From: an uncultured Burkholderiales bacterium
GTDB lineage: Bacteria; Pseudomonadota; Gammaproteobacteria; Burkholderiales; Burkholderiaceae_C
Assembly: GCA_903871865.1 (NCBI GenBank)
Contig: CAIQIL010000567.1
Coordinates: 1 to 7,208, forward strand
Length of the DNA: 7,208 bases
Direction of reading: 5' to 3'
Below the pieces are notes generated by a model, which did not search any database, had not been told where the DNA came from, and saw only the letters and a list, made by a program, of their open reading frames with translations. This document shows, one piece after another, positions 1 to 4,757 of this stretch. The stretch's first letter is position 1. Each line of letters opens with the position of its first letter. A program made the position numbers and the translations under genes.

Positions 1-8
1 AGATGCGA

Positions 9-41
9 CATCGCCGCCATGACTTAGCCATGGCGGCGATG
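9..41 (-). terminator. Hairpin downstream of pcaF, possible terminator
   Basis: A perfect 13-bp inverted repeat (arms 9-21 and 29-41) with a 7-nt loop starts 10 nt beyond the pcaF stop codon. The stem is very GC-rich and would end or stabilise the 3' end of the pcaIJF transcript. On the minus strand the stem is followed only by TGTCGCATCT before the window ends, so no real U-tract is visible. It may therefore be a Rho-dependent or mRNA-protecting structure rather than a classic intrinsic terminator. Confidence 0.55.
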
Positions 42-51
42 GCCGCGTGCG

Positions 52-1257
52 TCAGACGCGCTCGACGATCAGCGCAATACCCTGGCCGACGCCAATGCAC
101 ATTGTGCACAGCGCGTAGCGCCCGCCCGTGCGATGCAACTGGTGCACGGCTGTCATGATCAGACGCGCTCCGCTTGCCCCCAGCGGATGGCCAAGCGCAA
201 TCGCGCCGCCATTCGGGTTGACACGCGGGTCGTTGTCCGCAAGCCCCAGCATGCGCATGACGGCAAGCCCTTGTGCGGCGAAAGCCTCGTTGAGCTCGAT
301 GACGTCCATCTGCGCGAGGGTCAGGCCGGTCTGGGCCAGCACCTTGACGGTGGCCGGGGCCGGGCCAATGCCCATGATGCGCGGGGCCACGCCGGCCGTG
401 GCCATGCCGACCACGCGGGCGCGCGGCGTCAGGCCGTGGCGCGCGGCGGCGCCTTCGCGCGACCAGATCAGCGCGCAGGCGCCGTCGTTGACGCCGGAGG
501 CATTGCCCGCCGTCACGGTGCCATCGGCACGCACGACGGGGCGCAGCTTGGCCAGCGCTTCCATCGTGGTCTCGCGGGGGTGCTCGTCCTTGTTGACGAC
601 CAGGGCGTCGCCCTTCTTCTGCGCGATGGTCACGGGCGTGATTTCGCTGTCGAAGACACCGGACTTCTGCGCAGCAGCCGCTTTGGCCTGCGAGGCCAGG
701 GCCATCTTGTCCTGGTCTTCGCGGGAGATGCCGAAGTCGCTGGCGACGTTCTCGGCGGTCTCGGGCATGCTGTCCACGCCGTGCAGCTGCTTCATCAGCG
801 GGTTGACGAAGCGCCAGCCGATGGTGGTGTCGTAGACGGCGTTCTCACGTGCGAAGGCGGTGGTGGCCTTGGGCATGACGAAGGGTGCGCGGCTCATGCT
901 CTCGACGCCACCGGCGATCATCAGCTCGGCTTCGCCGGCCTTGATGGCGCGGGCGGCGGTGCCCACGGCGTCCATGCCGGAGCCGCACAGGCGGTTGACG
1001 GTCGAGCCGGGCAGGGCGATGGGCAGGCCGGCCAGCAGCGCCGACATGCGGGCCACGTTGCGGTTGTCTTCACCGGCCTGGTTGGCGCAGCCGTAGATGA
1101 TGTCGCCGAAGGCTTCCCAATCCAGGTTGGGGTGGCGGGCCATCAGGGCCTTGAGCGGCACGGCGCCCAGGTCGTCGGCGCGCACCGACGACAGGCTGCC
1201 GCCGTAGCGGCCGAAGGGGGTGCGCAGCGCGTCGCAGATGTAAGCGTGTTGGGTCAT
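52..1257 (-). CDS. pcaF: 3-oxoadipyl-CoA thiolase (beta-ketoadipyl-CoA thiolase)
   Basis: This 401-residue thiolase catalyses the last step of the beta-ketoadipate pathway: CoA-dependent cleavage of 3-oxoadipyl-CoA to succinyl-CoA and acetyl-CoA in the cytoplasm. The N-terminal thiolase domain carries the acyl-accepting cysteine Cys91 in NRLCGSGMDAV. The C-terminal domain has NEAFAAQ, the active-site His357 in GGAIALGHPLGASGAR, and the acid/base Cys387 in CTMCIGVGQG. Length, catalytic spacing and the YDTTIGWRFVNP segment, from memory, match the PcaF/PaaJ subgroup rather than biosynthetic acetoacetyl-CoA thiolases. The ATG is preceded by a modest AAAGAAG ribosome-binding site and lies 29 bp after the pcaJ stop codon, so it is the third gene of a pcaIJF operon. 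The alternative reading, PaaJ of phenylacetate degradation (same reaction), is less likely beside pcaIJ and a PcaR-type regulator. Confidence 0.95.
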   Translation of the reverse strand: MTQHAYICDALRTPFGRYGGSLSSVRADDLGAVPLKALMARHPNLDWEAFGDIIYGCANQAGEDNRNVARMSALLAGLPIALPGSTVNRLCGSGMDAVGTAARAIKAGEAELMIAGGVESMSRAPFVMPKATTAFARENAVYDTTIGWRFVNPLMKQLHGVDSMPETAENVASDFGISREDQDKMALASQAKAAAAQKSGVFDSEITPVTIAQKKGDALVVNKDEHPRETTMEALAKLRPVVRADGTVTAGNASGVNDGACALIWSREGAAARHGLTPRARVVGMATAGVAPRIMGIGPAPATVKVLAQTGLTLAQMDVIELNEAFAAQGLAVMRMLGLADNDPRVNPNGGAIALGHPLGASGARLIMTAVHQLHRTGGRYALCTMCIGVGQGIALIVERV

Positions 1258-1286
1258 GGGCTTCTTTCGGGGAGGGCAGCGTGGGC

Positions 1287-1949
1287 TCAGGCTTGCAGCG
1301 TGACGCCGGGCACCAGGGCTTGCAGGTCGGACAGGCTCAGGCCGGGCACGGTGTCCACCACCTTCACGCCTTGCGGGGTGATGTCGAAAATGGCCAGGTC
1401 GCTGTAGACGCGGCTGACGCAGCCGATGCCGGTGAGCGGGTAGGTGCAGGCGGGCGCGAGCTTGCTCTGGCCGGTCTTGGTCAGCAGCTCCATCATCACG
1501 TAGGTCTTCTTGGCGCCGATGGCCAGGTCCATCGCACCGCCGACGGCGGGGATGGCGTCGGGCGCACCGGTGTGCCAGTTGGCCAGATCGCCCGTGGCCG
1601 AGACCTGGAAGGCGCCGAGCACGCAGACGTCGAGGTGGCCGCCGCGCATCATGGCGAAGCTGTCGGCGTGGTGGAAGAAGCAGCCGCCCGGCAGCAAGGT
1701 CACGGGCTGCTTGCCGGCGTTGATGAGGTCGAAGTCCTCTTCGCCTTCGGCCGGCGCGGGGCCCATGCCGATGACGCCGTTCTCGGAGTGCAGCACGACT
1801 TCCTTGTCGGCGCTGAGGTGGTTGGCCACCGCGGTGGGCAGGCCGATGCCGAGGTTGACGACGGCGCCGTCGGGGATGTCGGCAGCGACGCGCGCGGCCA
1901 TCTGGTCACGTGTCCAGCGGGGCAGGGTGGTGTGGTTGACTTGGCTCAT
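1287..1949 (-). CDS. pcaJ: 3-oxoadipate:succinyl-CoA transferase, subunit B
   Basis: This 220-residue protein is the catalytic beta subunit of the heterodimeric CoA-transferase that moves CoA from succinyl-CoA to 3-oxoadipate, giving the PcaF substrate. The class I CoA-transferase subunit B signature LHSENG is present at residues 53-58. Glu56 is the expected nucleophile that forms the glutamyl-CoA thioester. An early VVNLGIGLPT glycine-rich turn and a later RGGHLDVCVLGAFQVS segment are typical of the family. The reading frame is open upstream to 2075, but the true start is the ATG at 1949: a GAGGAG ribosome-binding site lies just before it and the protein then begins like other PcaJ/ScoB proteins. 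It starts 10 bp after the pcaI stop codon, as expected for translationally coupled subunits made in equal amounts. The paralogous acetoacetate transferase (ScoB) is the main alternative; the pcaF and pcaR context favours PcaJ. Confidence 0.92.
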   Translation of the reverse strand: MSQVNHTTLPRWTRDQMAARVAADIPDGAVVNLGIGLPTAVANHLSADKEVVLHSENGVIGMGPAPAEGEEDFDLINAGKQPVTLLPGGCFFHHADSFAMMRGGHLDVCVLGAFQVSATGDLANWHTGAPDAIPAVGGAMDLAIGAKKTYVMMELLTKTGQSKLAPACTYPLTGIGCVSRVYSDLAIFDITPQGVKVVDTVPGLSLSDLQALVPGVTLQA

Positions 1950-1959
1950 GTGTCTCTCC

Positions 1960-2661
1960 TCAGGCGGTGCGCTTGAAACCGCCGGCGGCGGTGGCGGTGC
2001 GGGCGATGGGCACCACGCGTTGCACGAACAGGCCGGGGGTGATGACGGCTTCCGGGTCCAGCGCGCCGAGCTCAACGACCTCGTGCACGGTGGCGACGGT
2101 GGTCTTGGCGGCCATGGCCATGATCGGCCCGAAGTTGCGCGCCGTCATGCGGTAGGTGAGGTTGCCCCAGCGGTCGCCCTTTTCGGCCTTGATGAGGGCG
2201 AAGTCAGCGTGGATGGGCGCTTCGAGCACGTACATCTTGCCGTTGATCTCGCGGGTCTCCTTGCCCTTGGCCAGCTCGGTGCCGTAGCCGGTGGGGGTGA
2301 AGAAGCCGCCGATGCCGGCGCCGGCGGCGCGGATGCGCTCGGCCAGGTTGCCTTGCGGCACGAGTTCCAGCTCCAGTTCGCCGGCGCGGTAGAGCGCGTC
2401 GAAGTGGTGGCTGTCGGACTGGCGCGGGAAGGAGCAGATGATCTTGCGCACGCGCTTCTTGGCCAGCAGCGCGGCCAGGCCGGTGTCGCCGTTGCCCGCG
2501 TTGTTGTTGACGATGACGAGGTCTTTGGCGCCGGTCTCGATCAGGGCGTCGATCAGCTCGTTGGGTTGGCCGGCCGTGCCGAAGCCGCCGATCATCACCG
2601 TGGCGCCATCGCGCACGTCGGCCAGCGCGTCGGCCGGGGTCTTGACGATTTTCTGGATCAT
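1960..2661 (-). CDS. pcaI: 3-oxoadipate:succinyl-CoA transferase, subunit A
   Basis: This 233-residue protein is the alpha subunit of the 3-oxoadipate CoA-transferase, partner of PcaJ. The subunit A signature lies at about residues 18-33 (DGATVMIGGFGTAGQP), with GGF at 25-27. The downstream VIVNNNAG, FPRQSDS and GGFFTPTGYGTELA stretches are typical of CoA-transferase alpha subunits. The ORF is open to 2724, but the ATG at 2661 is chosen because a GGAGA ribosome-binding site lies just upstream, the protein then begins MIQKIVKTPADAL as in the family, and the longer version would run into the promoter/operator. It is the first gene of the pcaIJF unit. Its leader includes a short GGCGCC hairpin, and two candidate operators for the divergent IclR regulator lie about 45-80 bp upstream. 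ScoA (acetoacetate transferase) is an alternative on sequence alone. Confidence 0.92.
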   Translation of the reverse strand: MIQKIVKTPADALADVRDGATVMIGGFGTAGQPNELIDALIETGAKDLVIVNNNAGNGDTGLAALLAKKRVRKIICSFPRQSDSHHFDALYRAGELELELVPQGNLAERIRAAGAGIGGFFTPTGYGTELAKGKETREINGKMYVLEAPIHADFALIKAEKGDRWGNLTYRMTARNFGPIMAMAAKTTVATVHEVVELGALDPEAVITPGLFVQRVVPIARTATAAGGFKRTA

Positions 2662-2681
2662 GGGTGTCTCCGCGTGGGGGA

Positions 2682-2698
2682 GGCGCCTTGCTGGCGCC
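2682..2698 (-). repeat. GGCGCC stem-loop in pcaI leader
   Basis: Two copies of GGCGCC (2682-2687 and 2693-2698) are separated by 5 nt and can form a 6-bp all-GC hairpin. If transcription of pcaI starts near 2704, the hairpin sits at the very 5' end of the mRNA, about 20 nt before the start codon, and could protect the transcript or tune translation. It also lies beside the candidate -35 region for pcaR. No function can be assigned from sequence alone. Confidence 0.4.
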
Positions 2699-2715
2699 GA
2701 ATCTTGTGTTCTAAT
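2688..2715 (+). promoter_or_regulatory. Candidate pcaR promoter
   Basis: A possible sigma70 promoter reads towards pcaR: TTGCTG at 2688-2693, a 16-bp spacer, and TCTAAT at 2710-2715 (five of six matches to the consensus -10). The -10 lies inside the left candidate operator (2708-2723), so binding there would repress the regulator's own gene. This would leave a leader of roughly 105-110 nt. The -35 is weak, so confidence is low. Confidence 0.35.
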
Positions 2716-2742
2716 AGCGAACAAGAATTCGCATATCGAACA
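2708..2742. promoter_or_regulatory. Tandem candidate PcaR operators between pcaI and pcaR
   Basis: Two related 16-bp units share 12 of 16 bases: GTTCTAATAGCGAACA at 2708-2723 and ATTCGCATATCGAACA at 2727-2742. Their starts are 19 bp apart. The first contains GTTC-N7-GAAC and the second TTCG-N5-CGAA, both inverted repeats. On the minus strand the second reads GTTCGATATGCGAAT, which resembles, from memory, the GTTCGATAATCGCAC site reported for PcaR of Pseudomonas putida. The units overlap a weak pcaI -35 (TTCGAT) and -10 (TATTAG, 2711-2716), as in P. putida where PcaR covers both elements. The inferred role is beta-ketoadipate-responsive control of pcaIJF and autoregulation of pcaR. Confidence 0.6.
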
Positions 2743-2749
2743 TGCGCAC

Positions 2750-2778
2750 AGCGTAGCGAGCTGTCACGGCGCTGTCAA
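2750..2778 (-). promoter_or_regulatory. Candidate upstream promoter reading towards pcaI
   Basis: On the minus strand a perfect -35 hexamer TTGACA (2773-2778) is followed after exactly 17 bp by TACGCT (2750-2755, three of six matches to TATAAT). Transcription would begin near 2743, directly at the edge of the candidate operators, so a bound regulator would act as a downstream block. This is an alternative or addition to the weaker promoter embedded in the operators (-10 TATTAG at 2711-2716), which would give a shorter leader of about 43 nt. Confidence 0.4.
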
Positions 2779-2829
2779 GGCGGCTTGCCCTTGACGGACC
2801 CTGCACAAGGCGCTTCCAGGAGAGACCCC

Positions 2830-3663
2830 ATGGCCACCCGTCCACGCACCCCGTCGCCCGCCGCCCCGCTTGAAGCACCTGACGCGCCCGCCACCGATGG
2901 CCAGCGCCCCAGCGACAGCCACGTCCAGTCGTTCGCGCGGGGCCTGGAGGTGCTGCGCAGTTTCGGCGCCAACGCGCCCACCCAGACCCTGAGCGAGGCC
3001 GCCGAGCGCACGGGCCTGACGCGTGCCGGCGCGCGCCGCATCCTGCTGACCTTGCAAGGCCTGGGCTATGTCGCGCAGGAGGGGCGCGACTTCCGCCTCA
3101 CGCCCAAGGTGCTGGAGCTGGGCTTTGCCTACCTGGCCTCGCAGCCGTGGTGGCACGTGGCCCAGCCGCTGATGGAAGACCTCACGCAGACCCTGCACGA
3201 GTCGAGCTCGGCCGCGGTGCTGGACGGCGACGAGATCGTCTATGTGCTGCGTGTGCCGGCCCACAAGATCATGTCCATCAACCTGGGCGTGGGTTCGCGC
3301 TTGCCGGCGCATTGCTCGTCCATGGGGCGCGTGCTGCTGGCCGGCTTGCCCGAAGACGAGCGCGAGCGCCGCGTGATGGCCATGCACCTGACGGCCAAGA
3401 CGCCCAAGACGGTCACCGACCCGGACCGCCTCTTGAGCGTGCTGGGCGATGTGCGGCGCAAGGGCTTCGCGCTGGTGAGCGAGGAGCTGGAACTGGGCCT
3501 GATGTCCCTGGCCGTGCCCGTGACGGACCGCCAGGGCCGCGTGGTGGCAGCGCTCAACGTGAGCACGCAGCCCCAGCGGCGCACCGCCACCGAGCTGCGC
3601 GAGCAGTGCCTGCCGATGCTGCAGGCCGTGGCCAAGCGCATCGGCGAGACGATGGCGCGTTGA
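2830..3663 (+). CDS. pcaR: IclR-family regulator of the beta-ketoadipate pathway (PcaR/PobR type)
   Basis: This 277-residue protein is an IclR-family transcription factor. Residues 1-30 form a Pro/Ala-rich tail. The winged helix-turn-helix spans about 32-95, with a probable recognition helix in TGLTRAGARRILLTLQ (61-76). The C-terminal effector-binding domain spans about 105-277, with GSRLPAHCSSMGRVLLAG (155-172) and the SEELELGLMSLAVPV region (217-231). Several features fit the PcaR/PcaU/PobR/CatR subgroup, whose members sense pathway intermediates such as beta-ketoadipate: LTRAGARRILLTL, the early PKVLELGFAYL linker helix, and the IMSINLGVGSRLPAHC segment. The frame is open far upstream (to 1510), but the ATG at 2830 follows a GGAGAG ribosome-binding site and begins just ahead of the family domain. 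It is divergent from pcaIJF across candidate operators, which supports control of that operon. The exact ligand cannot be read from the sequence. Confidence 0.88.
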   Translation: MATRPRTPSPAAPLEAPDAPATDGQRPSDSHVQSFARGLEVLRSFGANAPTQTLSEAAERTGLTRAGARRILLTLQGLGYVAQEGRDFRLTPKVLELGFAYLASQPWWHVAQPLMEDLTQTLHESSSAAVLDGDEIVYVLRVPAHKIMSINLGVGSRLPAHCSSMGRVLLAGLPEDERERRVMAMHLTAKTPKTVTDPDRLLSVLGDVRRKGFALVSEELELGLMSLAVPVTDRQGRVVAALNVSTQPQRRTATELREQCLPMLQAVAKRIGETMAR

Positions 3664-4497
3664 TCAGTAGCTGATCTGCGCCACGGCGCGCAGCTCTTGC
3701 GGCGTGGTGGTGCCGAAGCCGAAGAACTCCAGGTAGGCCGGGATCATCTCGAACAGCATGTCGGTGCCGACCTGGATGGGGCAGCCCTTGGCCAGCACGG
3801 CGGCCAGCAGCGGCGTGATCTCGTGCTTCATCACCACCTCGCCCACAAAGGTGGTGGGGGCGATGCGGCTGACGTCGAAGGGCAGGGGGTCGCCATCCTT
3901 CATGCCCAGCGGCGTGGCGTTGACGATGAGGTCGAAGCCAGCCGGGTCGTTCGAGCCGGTGCTGACCTTCAGGCCCGGGTGGTGCTGTTGCAGGCGCTGC
4001 GCCAGCGATGCCGACGAGGCCGCGTTGCTGTCGAACAAGGCCATCTCGGCCACGCCCGCATCGGCGAGCGACGCCGCGATCGCGCAGCCCACGCCGCCGT
4101 TGCCCGACACCAGCACGCGCTTGCCCTGGAGCACCTGGCCTTTGCGCAGCACGCCGCGCACGAAGCCAGCGCCATCGAACTGGTCGCCCAGCAGGGTGCC
4201 GTCTGCGCGGCAGAGCACGGCGTTGGCGGCGCCAGCCACCTGGGCGGTCGGGGTGAGTTCGTCCACCAGGTCCATGGTCACGACCTTGTGCGGCATGGTG
4301 ATGAGGGCGCCGCGCACGTTGGTCGTCTTGAACAAGGCCTTGAGGAACTCGGCGTAGTGCTCGGGCTTGACGCCCATGGGCACGACCACGGCGTCGATGC
4401 CATGCTTGTCGAACCACGGGTTGTAAATCATCGGCGACTTGAACGTCGAGGTCGGGTAGCCGATGTGGGCGATGAGGGTGGTGTTGCCGTTGATCAT
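3664..4497 (-). CDS. Shikimate/quinate dehydrogenase-like NAD(P)-dependent oxidoreductase
   Basis: This 277-residue protein belongs to the shikimate dehydrogenase (AroE) superfamily. The N-terminal substrate domain (about 1-115) shows GYPTSTFKSP (13-22), the catalytic Lys71 in TMPHK, Asn92 in GAANAV and the catalytic Asp108 in FDGAGF. The Rossmann domain has the nucleotide loop SGNGGVGCAIA (131-141). Asp156 in LFDSN, at the end of the second strand, suggests NAD rather than NADP; biosynthetic AroE usually has NRT-type residues there. At the C-terminus, where AroE normally has QA to bind shikimate, this protein has Met251 in LFEMIPAY. It is therefore probably a catabolic or divergent paralog (YdiB/RifI/SDH-like group) with an unknown substrate, not housekeeping AroE. 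The ATG at 4497 follows a good AGGAG site. The gene is divergent from an MFS transporter and convergent with pcaR, which suggests oxidation of an imported hydroaromatic-type acid (inference). Confidence 0.8.
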   Translation of the reverse strand: MINGNTTLIAHIGYPTSTFKSPMIYNPWFDKHGIDAVVVPMGVKPEHYAEFLKALFKTTNVRGALITMPHKVVTMDLVDELTPTAQVAGAANAVLCRADGTLLGDQFDGAGFVRGVLRKGQVLQGKRVLVSGNGGVGCAIAASLADAGVAEMALFDSNAASSASLAQRLQQHHPGLKVSTGSNDPAGFDLIVNATPLGMKDGDPLPFDVSRIAPTTFVGEVVMKHEITPLLAAVLAKGCPIQVGTDMLFEMIPAYLEFFGFGTTTPQELRAVAQISY

Positions 4498-4513
4498 CGT
4501 GTTGTCTCCTGAT

Positions 4514-4542
4514 GGGGCAGCATGGCAAGCTGTCCATGCCCC
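4514..4542 (-). repeat. Stem-loop in leader of the dehydrogenase gene
   Basis: GCATGG (4520-4525) and CCATGC (4534-4539) form a 6-bp stem with an 8-nt loop. Flanking GGGG (4514-4517) and CCCC (4539-4542) can extend an alternative stem with a bulge. It lies 17-45 nt upstream of the dehydrogenase start codon, just beyond its ribosome-binding site (4506-4510), so it could affect translation or mark an operator. Nothing else supports a specific role. Confidence 0.3.
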
Positions 4543-4646
4543 ACACGATGCCCGGCTGTCGCTTTCGCTTGAACCAAGGGGAAACCCAAGAATGGATCGC
4601 TGATCGTGCAGCCTGCGCGCAGATCGCGCATCCGAGCGATTTCGTC

Positions 4647-4675
4647 TTGAAGCGGGCGCATCACAGGCCTATCGT
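4647..4675 (+). promoter_or_regulatory. Candidate promoter of the MFS transporter gene
   Basis: TTGAAG (4647-4652, four of six to -35) and TATCGT (4670-4675, four of six to -10) are separated by 17 bp, the ideal sigma70 spacing. Transcription would begin near 4682 and leave a leader of about 76 nt containing a 7-bp GGGCACC/GGTGCCC hairpin (4691-4714) and the palindrome at 4724-4738. No comparably good promoter for the divergent dehydrogenase gene was seen in the 260-bp gap. Confidence 0.35.
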
Positions 4676-4690
4676 CGCGTCCATCGACAG

Positions 4691-4714
4691 GGGCACCCCA
4701 TGGCGGCGGTGCCC
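4691..4714 (+). repeat. Stem-loop in MFS transporter leader
   Basis: GGGCACC (4691-4697) and GGTGCCC (4708-4714) form a 7-bp stem with a 10-nt loop in the presumed 5' leader of the transporter mRNA. There is no following T-run, so it is not an intrinsic terminator. No known riboswitch class is recognised. Confidence 0.3.
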
Positions 4715-4723
4715 TGCATGCAA

Positions 4724-4738
4724 GGCTGTTGAACAGCC
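4724..4738. promoter_or_regulatory. 15-bp perfect palindrome, candidate operator before MFS gene
   Basis: GGCTGTTGAACAGCC is a perfect 7-1-7 inverted repeat ending 19 nt before the transporter start codon and overlapping none of its ribosome-binding site. A single-base centre is typical of a protein-binding operator for a dimeric helix-turn-helix regulator. As RNA it could fold as a 6-bp stem with a 3-nt loop. It does not resemble the GTTC/GAAC-type candidate PcaR sites, so a different regulator (not in this window) is likely if it is an operator. Confidence 0.45.
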
Positions 4739-4757
4739 AATGATGGAGATTTCAACC

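Noticed and set aside
133..1407. 424-residue open frame on the plus strand opposite pcaF
   Set aside because: Gly/Ala/His/Asp-rich composition with no domain; it is the antisense shadow of a GC-rich gene. The pcaF frame has all thiolase motifs.
1950..2075. Upstream start for pcaJ at 2075
   Set aside because: It would overlap the end of pcaI and add an unrelated Pro/Ser-rich segment. The ATG at 1949 has a strong ribosome-binding site and family-like N-terminus.
1510..2829. Long in-frame upstream extension of the IclR regulator
   Set aside because: The extension lies antisense to pcaJ and pcaI, has a low-complexity composition typical of shadow frames, and the ATG at 2830 has a good ribosome-binding site and gives a family-typical length.
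3554..4546. 330-residue minus-strand frame overlapping the dehydrogenase gene
   Set aside because: Arg/Pro/His-rich shadow frame without recognisable domain. The 3664-4497 frame carries the Rossmann and AroE motifs.
4512..4757. N-terminal extension of the MFS protein from 4512
   Set aside because: The extension is not membrane-protein-like, overlaps the divergent regulatory region, and the ATG at 4758 has a well placed GGAGA site.
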